DNA of 64,000 nt from Exiguobacterium alkaliphilum 12/1 (GCF_000714435.1 NZ_JJMW01000019.1:248001-312000); one strand, 5' to 3'. Counted from the first letter of the stretch, positions 35,255 to 44,896 are shown. The notes: generated from the letters alone by a model not told the origin. A program made the numbers and translations.

Positions 35255-36205
35255 ATGGAAAAAACACCTGTCGTCGTGATCGTCGGACCAACAGCGGTCG
35301 GCAAGACGAAGACTGGAATCGAGTTGGCAAAAGCATTCAACGGAGAGATTGTGTCCGGCGACTCGGTACAAGTGTATCGTGGCATGGACATTGGATCGGC
35401 TAAAGTGACGGTCGAGGAGGCGGAAGGCATCCCGCACCATTTGATTGACATTTGTGACCCGGATGAACCGATGAGCGTCGCCAAGTTTCAACAACTGGCA
35501 CGTCAGGCGATTGACGATATTTATGCCCGCGGCAAACTGCCGATTCTTGTCGGCGGCACCGGGCTATACATTCGATCCATCTTATATGATTATGAGTTCG
35601 CCGAACGGCCAGTGAACGAGGCGCTACGAGCGTCGCTTGAAGACGAGGCGAGCCGCCTCGGCGCGGACGCACTGCATGAGCGGTTACGTATACTCGACCC
35701 GAGACGGGCCGAACAAATCCATCCGAATAACGTGCGTCGTGTCATTCGCGCCCTTGAAGTCGCGATGCAAGGGGACAGTCAAGCAGTCGATAGCGCCCCG
35801 TCCGAACATTATGCCTATAAGCTGTTCGTCTTACACGCTGACCGGGACGTTCTCTATGAACGAATCAATGAGCGCGTCGATGTCATGGTCGAGACGGGTT
35901 TAGTCGATGAGGTCAAACATCTCCTTGACGCAGGATATGAGAATACACAGGCAATGCGGGCCATTGGGTATAAAGAAGTCGTCCCTTACATCGAAGGTCG
36001 CATCACGGAAGAGCGGATGCGCGAGACGCTAAAACAACATACGCGGCAATTCGCCAAACGACAATTGACGTGGTTCCGTCATCAATTTGATGGGATTTGG
36101 GTGGATATGGGAAGAAAATCATTTGAACTATCGTATAAAAATATTTATGATGAAGTTGAGGGGTTTTTTCGAAAATTCCGATTATTTGAAAGAGACACAG
36201 ACTAG
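35255..36205 (+). CDS. miaA: tRNA dimethylallyltransferase
   Basis: A 316-residue enzyme that adds a dimethylallyl group to A37 of tRNAs reading UNN codons. GPTAVGKT (residues 11-18) is the P-loop; SGDSVQVYRGMDIGSAK is the DSxQ substrate motif; VGGTGLYI and AIGYKE are also present. ATG 35255 lies eight bases after GAGGAG, better than GTG 35246, which overlaps that RBS. hfq follows 12 bases downstream, the conserved miaA-hfq pair. Confidence 0.97.
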   Translation: MEKTPVVVIVGPTAVGKTKTGIELAKAFNGEIVSGDSVQVYRGMDIGSAKVTVEEAEGIPHHLIDICDPDEPMSVAKFQQLARQAIDDIYARGKLPILVGGTGLYIRSILYDYEFAERPVNEALRASLEDEASRLGADALHERLRILDPRRAEQIHPNNVRRVIRALEVAMQGDSQAVDSAPSEHYAYKLFVLHADRDVLYERINERVDVMVETGLVDEVKHLLDAGYENTQAMRAIGYKEVVPYIEGRITEERMRETLKQHTRQFAKRQLTWFRHQFDGIWVDMGRKSFELSYKNIYDEVEGFFRKFRLFERDTD

Positions 36206-36217
36206 GGGGAATGCAAC

Positions 36218-36466
36218 ATGAAGGCAAGCTATAACATCCAAGACCATTTTTTAAATCAGTTGCGCAAAGAGATGGTACCGACGACCGTGTTTTTAGTGAG
36301 TGGGTTTCAAATTCGGGGAGTCATCAAGTCGTTCGACAACTTCACGGTCATCGTTGAGTCGGAAGGGCGCCAACAGTTGATTTATAAGCATGCGATCTCA
36401 ACGTTTTCACCAGCCCGTAACGTTACGCTGTATGAACCAGATGCGGTGGAAGTGACAGAAGGATAA
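36218..36466 (+). CDS. hfq: RNA chaperone Hfq
   Basis: An 82-residue Sm-like protein forming hexamers that bind sRNA and mRNA. Sm1 is [24 protein letters not shown], and Sm2 is IYKHAIST, the Gram-positive form of the YKHA motif. RBS GGGGG lies ahead of ATG 36218, and miaA is 12 bases upstream. A strong bidirectional hairpin closes the unit. Confidence 0.97.
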   Translation: MKASYNIQDHFLNQLRKEMVPTTVFLVSGFQIRGVIKSFDNFTVIVESEGRQQLIYKHAISTFSPARNVTLYEPDAVEVTEG

Positions 36467-36471
36467 GCCAT

Positions 36472-36505
36472 AAAGAAAGAGCGGCCCGGGGACCGCTCTT
36501 TCTTT
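36472..36505. terminator. Bidirectional terminator, hfq / hypothetical gene
   Basis: AAAGAAAGAGCGG and CCGCTCTTTCTTT form a 13-bp stem around a CCCGGGGA loop. Confidence 0.92.
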
Positions 36506-37016
36506 ATGCTGTTTTTACGTCTTTGTCATGACCGACCGCCTCGAGCACGCGGTGGATGGCACAACCGCCAAGGATCGAGTCGAGTTGGTCGCAAAGTTGT
36601 GACGGTTTGGACCGATACAAGTGGGCGAACGTGCGCTTCCATGACCGCTCCGCCGACTGGATTCGGACGAGCAGGTCGGCGTGGCTGAGCTCTTTCAACT
36701 TTTCGATGTTCATACGGTTCGTCCGGGCGAAGGCGGACAAAACGAGCGCTTTTGCGAGCGGTGTCTGCACCGGATAACCGAGGACGAGGAGCGTCGCCAT
36801 CGCGCCTTTTAGTTCATGAGTGATAATCGATTCGAACACCGAATCGTGCGTATATGGATTCCCGGCGTGACCGGAGACGATTCGTTCGAGATCAGCCTCA
36901 GGCACCGGGCAGGCGGCTGCCTTGATGATTTGTTCAGTCGTCGGATGTTCACTCGCATAACGTGTCGCTTCCCCCGTCGCGATGAGCCGTTCATACGTGT
37001 CTGTCAATGAAATCAT
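36504..37016 (-). CDS. Hypothetical protein, unrecognised
   Basis: A 170-residue soluble, mostly helical protein with no motif I recognise. Visible features are ACPVPEADLERIVSGHAGNPYTHDS in the first third, a hydrophobic GAMATLLVLGYPVQTPLAKALVLSAF stretch that is too polar around it for a sure membrane helix, and three cysteines (ACPV, LCDQ, GGCAI). Codon use matches its neighbours. A good promoter (TTGAAA-N17-TACGAT) with a near-cre site lies just upstream, so it is likely a real, regulated single gene. Confidence 0.65.
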   Translation of the reverse strand: MISLTDTYERLIATGEATRYASEHPTTEQIIKAAACPVPEADLERIVSGHAGNPYTHDSVFESIITHELKGAMATLLVLGYPVQTPLAKALVLSAFARTNRMNIEKLKELSHADLLVRIQSAERSWKRTFAHLYRSKPSQLCDQLDSILGGCAIHRVLEAVGHDKDVKTA

Positions 37017-37045
37017 TTCGATTCCCCCTTTTTATAACTAACTCT

Positions 37046-37074
37046 ATCGTATCAATACTCGTAAGCGCTTTCAA
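37046..37074 (-). promoter_or_regulatory. Promoter with near-cre site for the hypothetical gene
   Basis: On the minus strand TTGAAA (37069-37074), a 17-base spacer and TACGAT (37046-37051) form a good sigma-A promoter about 30 bases from the start codon. TGAAAGCGCTTACG (37060-37073) overlaps the -35 and matches the cre consensus at 13 of 14 positions. Confidence 0.55.
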
Positions 37075-37166
37075 TAAAATCTGAGATTTTTTCGACCTAT
37101 AACGAAAGTATGTTCGCCTAGCCTAATGAAAAACGGTACAATGGGCACAGATGCGAAGGAGGGGCT

Positions 37167-38348
37167 ATGATGAACTATTATCAACAAGTCGAACGAGTCA
37201 CAGGGGACGGGTTTGACCGGAATATTTACCAAATCCCGGCCATGGAGCAATCGGACGTGCGCTTGGCTGATTTGACGGACGGGACGCCCGTCGATACGAA
37301 AGCGCTCGTCAGCACGGTCGAGGTGAAAGAAAGTAAGTCGGGGGCGAAGTGGCTTCAGTTGAACGTGACGACGGCGAGCGGTTTGATTCGCGCGAAGCAT
37401 TGGCTGCGTGGCAATGAGGATCAGCTATTGCCGATTTACGAGTCGGGTGTCGTCGCCCTGTCAGGGAAAATCGACGTCTACCCGAAACCGGATGGCGCGA
37501 AATCCATCACGATTGACAAGGTGCAAGCCATCTCTCGCGACGAAGCGGTCTCGCTCTTACCTGGCCTGCCAAATGACGAGACGATTGACGCGTTCGCGGA
37601 CGAATTGTTCGCAATCCTTGGGACGCTATCTCTAGACGCCCAAAAGATTGCCTATGCCCTGCTCGAGGACGTATGGGACGACTTCGTCTTGGCCCCGGCC
37701 GCCTTGTATCATCATCACAACTATGCAGGCGGGTTGTTGAAGCACACGACGTGCATGCTTCGGCTCGGCTATCGGATTCAGGAGCAAGACGACTACTTGG
37801 CGATGGCGTTCCGTGTCATCAAAGAGGCCGAGCAGTTGCACAAAGTAGACGTATGGAATACGATGAACGGTGTGAAAGTCGAGCAGGCGTTCAAAGGGAC
37901 GTTCGAGTCGCTGTATGCGGCGTGTGAGGCGGTCGCCGAGCTGAAAGAACCGCTTCGGTGGGATGAACTCGCCCTCGGGATTTTGTTCCACGATATCGGC
38001 AAACTGTATGAATATAGTCATCTATTGTCGTCACCGCGCCGCTTCGAGAATTTGTTTGCCGTCTCGGGTACGAGCGAGACGACAGGGATTTCCATCAATC
38101 CGATGGGCAGTCTAATCGGTCATATGCCGTATGGAGGGCTGTTGTTCGAGAAGAGCCAGCGTCAGTCTGGCGTCACGTTACCGCTTGATGTCCATCATCG
38201 GATTTGGCATATGATTTTGTCCCATCATGGAAAGCGGGAATGGGGATCGAGCGTCCTCCCGGTGACGGCTGAAGCGTGGTTGCTCCATCTCATCGACCTG
38301 CTCGACGCTCGGTATGAGAAGTGGGCGCGTGTCCATGACAATCTATGA
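37167..38348 (+). CDS. YhaM-like 3'-5' exoribonuclease (OB fold plus HD domain)
   Basis: A 393-residue protein. An OB-fold (about residues 40-125, STVEVKESKSGAKWLQLNVT) is followed by an HD phosphohydrolase-type domain: YHHHNYAGGLLKHTTCMLRL, LFHDIGKLYEY, GSLIGHMPYGG and LSHHGKREWGS, ending LLHLIDLLDARYEKW. This order is that of Bacillus YhaM, a manganese-dependent 3'-5' exonuclease on RNA and single-stranded DNA. It is about 80 residues longer than YhaM, mainly between the first HD helix and the HD pair. Likely first gene of an operon with the CobW, exonuclease and RNase H-like genes. Confidence 0.85.
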   Translation: MMNYYQQVERVTGDGFDRNIYQIPAMEQSDVRLADLTDGTPVDTKALVSTVEVKESKSGAKWLQLNVTTASGLIRAKHWLRGNEDQLLPIYESGVVALSGKIDVYPKPDGAKSITIDKVQAISRDEAVSLLPGLPNDETIDAFADELFAILGTLSLDAQKIAYALLEDVWDDFVLAPAALYHHHNYAGGLLKHTTCMLRLGYRIQEQDDYLAMAFRVIKEAEQLHKVDVWNTMNGVKVEQAFKGTFESLYAACEAVAELKEPLRWDELALGILFHDIGKLYEYSHLLSSPRRFENLFAVSGTSETTGISINPMGSLIGHMPYGGLLFEKSQRQSGVTLPLDVHHRIWHMILSHHGKREWGSSVLPVTAEAWLLHLIDLLDARYEKWARVHDNL

Positions 38349-38363
38349 AGTGAGGTTTTTGCA

Positions 38364-39299
38364 ATGATTCCCGTGCAACTTGTGACCGGTTTTTTAGGCG
38401 CCGGTAAGACGACTTATATGAACAGGCTGCTCGCGGCGACGAACGAGCGTATCTTGCTCATCGTCAACGAGCTCGGTTCCATCAATTTGGATGAGCAACT
38501 GATCGTCCAAATGGACCAAGAACAAATCGAACTATCGAACGGCTGCATTTGCTGCTCGATTCAAAACGATTTGAGCAAGACGTTTTATCAGCTCGCGGCC
38601 AAAGACAAGACGTTCGACCGAATCGTTATCGAGACGACGGGCGTCGCCGATCCGGCTCCGATCATCCAGACGATTTACTATGATGACTATTTACGAACTC
38701 ATTTCAAGCTGACCGCGATTTTGACGATCGTCGATGCGAGTCAAATGGACCGGGACTTGTTTATAGAAGGAATTCACCAAATCGCTTATGCCGATGTGAT
38801 CCTGTTAAATAAGACGGACCTCGTGGACGAAGCGGTGCTCAGACGGGCGCATGAAAGGATTCGTACAATCAACCCGACCGTTCGTGTCGTCGAGACGGTA
38901 CAAACGGAAGGGGACTACGATCTGCTCGAGGATACGTTCCAACTGTCTCGTGTCGATGAGCGACAGCTGTCCACGTTGACGGAAGGTCACGGCTCCGTGG
39001 CAACACTCCGTGCCGTCACGTTGACGACAGATGTTCCGCTTTCCCGGGAGCGTGTGACGCGTTACGTCCGAGAGGTGCTCATGCATTATGAAGATCAGCT
39101 CTATCGCTTGAAGGCGATTGTCCGACTTGACGGGGAACAATCCAAATTCGTCGTTCAGGCGACGAACCAGTTGATGGGTGCGACGTTCGCGAACGAACCG
39201 AGTGACGACACCCGTTCCGTGTTCGTCTGGATTGGGAAGGAACTTGACCGTGAAGCGCTCGCTCGCGGATTACATGCTTGTGAGGTGGATGAGACGTGA
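38364..39299 (+). CDS. CobW/COG0523 metal-chaperone GTPase
   Basis: A 311-residue G3E GTPase. GFLGAGKTT (residues 9-17) is the P-loop, CICC with Cys61, Cys63 and Cys64 the metal site, IETTGVADP the switch region, LLNKTDLV the guanine-specificity motif; a C-terminal CobW_C domain follows. Such proteins supply zinc, cobalt or iron to target enzymes under limitation. No Zur-like site was found upstream; it follows the nuclease gene by 15 bases and overlaps the exonuclease start by 4 bases (GTGA). Confidence 0.9.
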   Translation: MIPVQLVTGFLGAGKTTYMNRLLAATNERILLIVNELGSINLDEQLIVQMDQEQIELSNGCICCSIQNDLSKTFYQLAAKDKTFDRIVIETTGVADPAPIIQTIYYDDYLRTHFKLTAILTIVDASQMDRDLFIEGIHQIAYADVILLNKTDLVDEAVLRRAHERIRTINPTVRVVETVQTEGDYDLLEDTFQLSRVDERQLSTLTEGHGSVATLRAVTLTTDVPLSRERVTRYVREVLMHYEDQLYRLKAIVRLDGEQSKFVVQATNQLMGATFANEPSDDTRSVFVWIGKELDREALARGLHACEVDET

Positions 39300-40078
39300 A
39301 ACTGATGTTAGTGGATGGGTTCAACTTGTTGTCACGTTATTACTTCGCGACAGAGCGTCGCCGGGCGCTCGACCCTGATGTGACAGTGAAAGGATTGCTT
39401 CGAAAAGTCGATGGCTGGACGAATGACTTCTCCCACATTGCCTTCTTTTGGGACGGGCCGCGTGAATCGACACATCGATTCGCCATTTTCCCTGAGTATA
39501 AGGCGACGCGGACCGGACTCCCGGAACCGTTATTCGACGACTACGTCAAATTACGGGCGGCCTTGACGGAACGAGGCATTTTCCAGTCGGAACTTGCCGG
39601 CTATGAGGCCGACGACTTGATGGGGGCGGTGGCGACACACTTCCCGGGCGAGTCGTACCTCTATTCGTCGGACCGCGACCTGCACCAACTGTTATCGGAC
39701 TCGGTCTTTCAAATCGTACCGAAAAAAGGGGAAGAAGTGCTTATGAACGGGACGCTGTTCGAGTCACTCTACGGCATCAAACCGCTCCAATTCGTCGATG
39801 TGAAGGCGCTCCAAGGTGACGCGTCGGACAACATCCCTGGTGTTCGCGGAATCGGACCGAAAACAGCGACGATTCTCGTTCAGTCGTATGATACGGTCGA
39901 AGTGCTATTTGATCGATTGAAGCATGATCAACTGCTCGAGGCGCACCGGAAGTTCTCAAAGAAGCTCGATGGACAGGAAGGCGTGGCGAAGTTGTCGAAA
40001 CAGCTCTCGCTCATCGACATTCATGCCCCAATCGAGATGGACTGGGAGGCGTATCGCTTTGGTTCACATCTATTTTGA
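39296..40078 (+). CDS. 5'-3' exonuclease (YpcP-like, PolI N-terminal family)
   Basis: A 260-residue FEN/5'-nuclease protein without a polymerase part. Metal-binding acids appear in MLVDGFNLLSRYYFA, AGYEADDLMGA, LYSSDRDLHQLL and KALQGDASDNIPGVRGIGPKTA, which includes the helix-hairpin-helix. Bacillus YpcP (ExoR) removes RNA primers and DNA flaps. GTG 39296 is used; it overlaps the CobW stop. The RNase H-like gene begins inside its last 20 bases. Confidence 0.92.
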   Translation: MKLMLVDGFNLLSRYYFATERRRALDPDVTVKGLLRKVDGWTNDFSHIAFFWDGPRESTHRFAIFPEYKATRTGLPEPLFDDYVKLRAALTERGIFQSELAGYEADDLMGAVATHFPGESYLYSSDRDLHQLLSDSVFQIVPKKGEEVLMNGTLFESLYGIKPLQFVDVKALQGDASDNIPGVRGIGPKTATILVQSYDTVEVLFDRLKHDQLLEAHRKFSKKLDGQEGVAKLSKQLSLIDIHAPIEMDWEAYRFGSHLF

Positions 40079-40448
40079 CGCCGCCACGAATCAAGAGACC
40101 GCTCTGAACGGACTCGGTGTCTGGCTGCGGCAAACTGACGGCACGGTGTCGACGTATATGAAGAAAGTGTCGGGGTTGACGAGCGTTCAGGCTGAACTTG
40201 CCGCCCTCGACTTTGCGCTTGAACACGCGCACCAGCTCGAAGGTGAGACGACGTTCATGATATATTCGGATGCGGAGACGGTCGTGCGCGCCCTTGAGCA
40301 TCGGTTTTTAAAAGATCAAACAATGCGTCCTTTGTTCGTTAAAGCGCTAACGCTCTATGACGAGTTGCCACATAAGTTCATCAAGTGGATTCCGCGTGCG
40401 GAGAATCGATCCCATGATGTGGCGAAACGAGCATTAATGATGGAGTGA
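40059..40448 (+). CDS. RNase H-like protein (RNase HI fold, YpdQ/YpeP-like)
   Basis: A 129-residue RNase H-fold protein. The four acidic residues of the catalytic site all seem present: Asp7 (IYFDAAT), Glu46 (QAELAALD), Asp71 (IYSDAE) and Asp120 (RSHDVAKRA). Some Bacillus paralogs of this kind lack activity, so function needs assay. TTG 40059 is chosen from GGGAGG nine bases upstream; the open frame extends further but antiparallel evidence is lacking and it would overlap deep into ypcP. The ypcP-RNase H neighbourhood is also found in Bacillus. Confidence 0.85.
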   Translation: MVHIYFDAATNQETALNGLGVWLRQTDGTVSTYMKKVSGLTSVQAELAALDFALEHAHQLEGETTFMIYSDAETVVRALEHRFLKDQTMRPLFVKALTLYDELPHKFIKWIPRAENRSHDVAKRALMME

Positions 40449-40473
40449 AAGTCGGGCGTTGGCCCGACTTTTT
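40448..40473 (+). terminator. Terminator of the nuclease operon
   Basis: AAAGTCGGGC and GCCCGACTTT form a perfect stem with a short loop and TTTTT tail. Confidence 0.88.
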
Positions 40474-40554
40474 GTCAATTGCAGGGGAATGATTTCTTTT
40501 TTGCAAAAGTTTCGCTAAAATGAAAGCGTAGTCAAAAAAAGAGGGGGAATTTTC

Positions 40555-41955
40555 ATGGATTATCGGATTGAACGGGACACGATGGGGGAGATCAACGTTC
40601 CAGCTTCGGCGAAATGGGGCGCACAGACACAGCGCAGCCTAGAGAACTTTAAAATCGGGACGGAGAAGATGCCGATCGAGGTCATCTACGCCTTTGCCAT
40701 CTTGAAAAAAGGAGCCGCGCTCGCCAATGCCGAACTCGGCGTCCTCGAACAAGAGAAGGCCGATGTCATCGCCGAAGTGGCCGATGACATCATCGCAGGG
40801 AAACACGATGCCGAGTTTCCGCTCGTCGTCTGGCAGACCGGTTCTGGGACGCAGTCGAACATGAACGTCAACGAAGTCATCGCCCATTTGGCGAACGACT
40901 TATTGAAGGCGCGCGGTCAAGCGCTCACGATTCATCCGAACGACGACGTCAACAAGTCGCAAAGTTCAAACGACACGTATCCGACCGCGATGCATATCGC
41001 GGCCATCTTGGCGGTCGAGGATCACGTCCTCCCCGCGATCGACGCGCTGCACGGGACGCTCGCGCGTAAGGCCGATGAATTCATGGATATCGTCAAGATT
41101 GGTCGGACCCATCTTCAAGATGCGACTCCCGTCACGCTCGGGCAAGAGATTAGCGGTTGGGTGCGTATGCTCGAACTCTCGAAACAGATGATTGAGCGGA
41201 CGATCGAACCGTTGACGGAACTTGCGCTCGGGGGTACGGCTGTCGGAACGGGCATCAACGCCCATCCGCGTTTCGGGGAAGTCGTCGCGGAGAAGATTTC
41301 ACACGAGACCGGTAAACCGTTCGTGACGGCAGTGAACAAGTTCCATGCGCTCACGAGTCATGACCAGCTCGTCTTCACACACGGCGCGTTGAAGGCAGTT
41401 GCCATGGACGCGATGAAAATCGCGAACGATGTCCGATGGCTCGCCTCGGGACCACGTGCCGGCATCGGAGAGATTACCATTCCTGAAAATGAGCCGGGTA
41501 GCTCGATCATGCCAGGTAAAGTGAACCCGACGCAAAGTGAAGCGTTGACGATGGTCGCCGCGCAAGTGCTCGGCAATGACGCGACAATCGGATTCGGCGC
41601 GAGCCAAGGGAACTTCGAGTTGAACGTCTTTAAGCCCGTCATCATGTATAACTTCTTGCAGACGTGCCGCCTGTTGACGGACAGTCTGCACTCGTTCGAT
41701 ACGCATTGCGCGGTCGGCATCGAGCCGGATCGTGACGTGATCGCCCATAACGTGGAGCGCTCGCTCATGCTCGTCACAGCGCTCAATCCGCACATCGGTT
41801 ATGAAAATGCGGCGAAAATCGCGAAACTTGCTCACAAAGAAGGCGTATCGCTTAAAGAAGCGGCGCTGAAAACGGGTCTTCTCAGTGAGGAACAATTTGA
41901 CAAGTGGATTCGTCCGGAAGAGATGACGTCACCAAACTTAAAAGTTGAAAAATAA
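40555..41955 (+). CDS. fumC: Fumarate hydratase class II
   Basis: A 466-residue homotetrameric, iron-independent fumarase interconverting fumarate and malate in the TCA cycle. [36 protein letters not shown] and the superfamily signature [11 protein letters not shown] are all present; the signature loop holds the catalytic Ser. ATG 40555 follows GAGGGGGAA. TAAAAT at 40516-40521 may be the -10; just after it TGAAAGCGTAGTCA resembles cre with one mismatch. Its own terminator follows. Confidence 0.97.
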   Translation: MDYRIERDTMGEINVPASAKWGAQTQRSLENFKIGTEKMPIEVIYAFAILKKGAALANAELGVLEQEKADVIAEVADDIIAGKHDAEFPLVVWQTGSGTQSNMNVNEVIAHLANDLLKARGQALTIHPNDDVNKSQSSNDTYPTAMHIAAILAVEDHVLPAIDALHGTLARKADEFMDIVKIGRTHLQDATPVTLGQEISGWVRMLELSKQMIERTIEPLTELALGGTAVGTGINAHPRFGEVVAEKISHETGKPFVTAVNKFHALTSHDQLVFTHGALKAVAMDAMKIANDVRWLASGPRAGIGEITIPENEPGSSIMPGKVNPTQSEALTMVAAQVLGNDATIGFGASQGNFELNVFKPVIMYNFLQTCRLLTDSLHSFDTHCAVGIEPDRDVIAHNVERSLMLVTALNPHIGYENAAKIAKLAHKEGVSLKEAALKTGLLSEEQFDKWIRPEEMTSPNLKVEK

Positions 41956-41958
41956 AAC

Positions 41959-41985
41959 AAGGGCGGCCGCAAGGTCGTCCTTTCT
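41959..41985 (+). terminator. fumC terminator
   Basis: AAGGGCGGCC pairs imperfectly with GGTCGTCCTT around GCAA. Confidence 0.65.
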
Positions 41986-42126
41986 CTATGGTAATTTAGG
42001 ACGTAAGTACTAACTATCTGTCAAACAATAGGAATAAAATGAGGAAATAGTTGTATTTTCGTGGGCGAAGTCGCATAATCGAAGACAGAAGCGAATTTCG
42101 GGGAGAACGAAACTGGGGGGTCGGGA

Positions 42127-43608
42127 ATGTTGCATCAACCTACAGCTCGTATACACGAGATCTTGTCCAAGTTGACAGAAGCGCGCCAACTGCCAAAACA
42201 AGACATCGACTATTTATTGGATTGGATGAAAACCGAAGTGAAGAAGCGGCGATTCATGCATTTACTCGAGATTTTCAGCCGAGTTGAAGCGGATGCACGT
42301 GATTTGCCGGCTGTCCTATCCCAAGCGGAGGCGACGGCTTTGATTGCCCCCGTCAAACGATACATACATACGATTCTCGGCATTGACCAAGAAGACGAAG
42401 ACCTCGTCCTTATCTTATCGACGAGTTTCTCGACGTTCAGTCGATACAAACCACGTGTCGAAAAACTCGGGGCGCGGCCAGTTTTTTTACAAACGCTCGC
42501 CGAAGCGGTCGAATATGATTACGAGGACGTCCCGAAAGCGATCATGATGGACGTCGAGCTTTGGTCGAACTTCCGAGAGCGCGACATCCAGTCGTTCGTC
42601 AGCAAGATGAAGAAGCTATACGTCCCGCTCATCGTCATCGGTACGAACGAACATTACCGGCTAGCGGCGTATTCATATGGCTTCGATGACTATTGGGAGT
42701 CTTGGATCCCGATGGAAGAGCGCCTCGTCCGGCTCGGACATCATATCGAAAAAGCGCGGCTCGTTTCGAAAGCACTCCTCGTCGATGAGTTGACCGGTGC
42801 GTTCAACCGTAAATATTTGAAAGCGACGTTCGGCCGGTTCATGTCCCGGCTAGAGCGTTCAGGTGAGAGTTTCACGCTCGCTTTGCTCGATATCGATCAC
42901 TTCAAGCAATTGAACGATACGTTCGGTCATGCGTATGGAGACGAAGTGTTACATCGCGTCGCCGAAGAGATTCGGCTCGCCATTCGCTCAAGTGATGAAC
43001 TGATTCGGTATGGGGGCGAAGAGTTCCTTGTCATCTTGAACGTCTCGGACAGACAAATCGTCGATGCCGTACTCGAGCGTGTCCGGACGCGCATCGAACA
43101 GATGACGTTCTCTTATGAACATCATCTCACCGTCTCGATCGGGTACACTCGTGTGTGCGAGACCGGTCTGACACTCGGTGAATGGTGCGCGTACGCGGAC
43201 GAGGCGCTGTACAAGGCGAAGCGGGACGGACGTAACCGCATTATCCGATACTCGACAGCCGTCCGCGAGGAGAAACGCCTTGCCTACGTCACGATGAGCC
43301 CGAGAAAGTATGCCCGTTTGGCCGACCAGTTACCGAAGCAACATCGGCGCTATGAAGTCGTGTATCGTCCATACGGGGCATACGTCTGTAACGATCACGT
43401 TGAAATGTTCGTGCTAGATGAATCAGGATCGAATGAGGCGCGGACACTGTCGGCCGTGAAAGAACAACGGGGCAAATATAGCCATATTTTGGCCGTGACA
43501 TCGCGGACGGCGGCGGAGATTGGGCTATATGACGACGTGTCTGAGGCGGATAGTGAGGCTGCCATCACCGAGAAAATTGAACAGTGGCTCGAAAAGTTGC
43601 CGGACTAA
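42127..43608 (+). CDS. Diguanylate cyclase with degenerate receiver and C-terminal extension
   Basis: A 493-residue protein predicted to make cyclic di-GMP. Residues 1-85 are helical; about 95-210 look like a degenerate response-regulator receiver (LVLILSTSFSTFSRYKPRVEKLG, YGFDDYWESWIPMEERL) without a clear phospho-Asp. The GGDEF domain (about 215-380) has FTLALLDIDHFKQLNDTFGHAYGD, active site GGEEF and the inhibitory RxxD (RSSD) five residues before it. The last 110 residues form an unrecognised alpha/beta domain. A pathway partner is not adjacent. ATG 42127 is the only well-placed start. Confidence 0.9.
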   Translation: MLHQPTARIHEILSKLTEARQLPKQDIDYLLDWMKTEVKKRRFMHLLEIFSRVEADARDLPAVLSQAEATALIAPVKRYIHTILGIDQEDEDLVLILSTSFSTFSRYKPRVEKLGARPVFLQTLAEAVEYDYEDVPKAIMMDVELWSNFRERDIQSFVSKMKKLYVPLIVIGTNEHYRLAAYSYGFDDYWESWIPMEERLVRLGHHIEKARLVSKALLVDELTGAFNRKYLKATFGRFMSRLERSGESFTLALLDIDHFKQLNDTFGHAYGDEVLHRVAEEIRLAIRSSDELIRYGGEEFLVILNVSDRQIVDAVLERVRTRIEQMTFSYEHHLTVSIGYTRVCETGLTLGEWCAYADEALYKAKRDGRNRIIRYSTAVREEKRLAYVTMSPRKYARLADQLPKQHRRYEVVYRPYGAYVCNDHVEMFVLDESGSNEARTLSAVKEQRGKYSHILAVTSRTAAEIGLYDDVSEADSEAAITEKIEQWLEKLPD

Positions 43609-43638
43609 AAAAGACATCGAACTCAATCGATGTCTTTT
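43609..43638. terminator. Bidirectional terminator, diguanylate cyclase / dfrA
   Basis: AAAAGACATCGA and TCGATGTCTTTT form a perfect 12-bp stem with loop ACTCAA. Confidence 0.92.
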
Positions 43639-44105
43639 CTGTCGTATTGGTAGAACGTGAAGCTGTGGTCGTGTCGCTCATCGGCCGGATGGAACTGTTC
43701 GGACGTGACGACGACGTTAGGCAGCGTCGGATAGAACGTATCCGCCTCGAACGATCCATCGACGGCCGTGACGTAGAAGCGGTCGGTCCACGGCATCGTC
43801 TGCTCATACAACGTGGCGCCACCGATGACATAAAAATCATGCTCTTTCGCTTCGTCTTTTAGCCGCTCGAGATTATGCCAAACTTCGATATTGTCGGCCT
43901 TAAACGATGTGTCGGACGTGACGACGATATTTCGCCGGTTCGGGAGAGCGCGACCAATCGACTCGTAAGTCTTGCGGCCCATGACGATCGTCTGTCCCGT
44001 CGTGATGGCTTTGAACTGTTTCAAGTCATCTGGCAAGCGCCAAAGCAACGCATTGTCTTTTCCGATTTCGCGGTTGAGGCCATAGGCGACGACGTGGATG
44101 ATCAT
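43623..44105 (-). CDS. dfrA: Dihydrofolate reductase
   Basis: A 160-residue enzyme reducing dihydrofolate with [30 protein letters not shown] contains the substrate-binding acid, [10 protein letters not shown] and [12 protein letters not shown] are cofactor loops. ATG 44105 overlaps the thyA stop (ATGA), so it is made from the thyA transcript, replenishing the folate oxidised by thymidylate synthase. Confidence 0.96.
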   Translation of the reverse strand: MIIHVVAYGLNREIGKDNALLWRLPDDLKQFKAITTGQTIVMGRKTYESIGRALPNRRNIVVTSDTSFKADNIEVWHNLERLKDEAKEHDFYVIGGATLYEQTMPWTDRFYVTAVDGSFEADTFYPTLPNVVVTSEQFHPADERHDHSFTFYQYDRKDID

Positions 44106-44896
44106 ACGCTGACGGCTCCTTTAATGTGTGGGTGCGGATCGTAATCGACAATTTCGAAGTCCTCGAACCGGAAGTCCTCGATCGAGGTGACATCCCGAAC
44201 GATTTTTAGTTGCGGGAGCGGTCGTGGTTCTCGAGTCAACTGAAGGTTTACTTGCTCGAGATGGTTATGATAAATATGGGCGTCGCCGAGCGTATGGACG
44301 AAGTCCCCGACCTCAAGGCCAGTCACATGCGCGACCATATGTGTGAGTAGGGCGTAGGACGCGATATTGAACGGGACACCGAGGAACGTGTCGGCGCTCC
44401 GCTGATAGAGCTGGCACGATAGCTTGCCGTCCGCCACATAAAACTGGAACAATAGGTGGCATGGCGGTAGCGCCATGTCTTCAAGTTGACCGGGGTTCCA
44501 AGCCGAGACGATGAGACGACGCGAGTCGGGATTCGTCTTAATCTGTTCGATCACCTGAGCGAGCTGGTCGACACTCGTGCCGCCCGGTTTCGGGAACGAG
44601 CGCCACTGGGCACCGTAGACAGGACCAAGGTTGCCGTCCTCATCTGCCCATTCGTTCCAGATGCGGACTCCGTTGTCTTGCAAATATTTGACGTTCGTCT
44701 CTCCTGAAATGAACCAAAGGAGTTCGTGGATGATGGAACGGGTATGTAATTTTTTCGTCGTGATCAGGGGGAACCCGTCCTGAAGGTTGAATCGCATTTG
44801 ATAACCGAAGACGCTCGTCGTCCCGGTACCGGTCCGGTCCTCTTTGACGACCCCGTGTTCGAGGATATGGGCGCATAAATCATGGTATTGCTTCAT
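44102..44896 (-). CDS. thyA: Thymidylate synthase ThyA
   Basis: A 264-residue enzyme, identical in length to the Escherichia coli protein, methylating dUMP with methylene-tetrahydrofolate. Nucleophile Cys146 lies in [29 protein letters not shown] and [10 protein letters not shown] bind substrate. ATG 44896 is chosen because AGGGG precedes it and MKQYHDL is the family start; seven codons upstream are non-conserved. A TATAAT -10 is seen on the minus strand at 44943-44948. The rest of 44949-45097 holds no gene. Confidence 0.97.
   Translation of the reverse strand: MKQYHDLCAHILEHGVVKEDRTGTGTTSVFGYQMRFNLQDGFPLITTKKLHTRSIIHELLWFISGETNVKYLQDNGVRIWNEWADEDGNLGPVYGAQWRSFPKPGGTSVDQLAQVIEQIKTNPDSRRLIVSAWNPGQLEDMALPPCHLLFQFYVADGKLSCQLYQRSADTFLGVPFNIASYALLTHMVAHVTGLEVGDFVHTLGDAHIYHNHLEQVNLQLTREPRPLPQLKIVRDVTSIEDFRFEDFEIVDYDPHPHIKGAVSV

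Noticed and set aside
40521-40534. cre site of fumC (TGAAAGCGTAGTCA)
   Set aside because: The mismatch is in the conserved T of the second half and the position is just after a weak -10; kept only as a remark under fumC.
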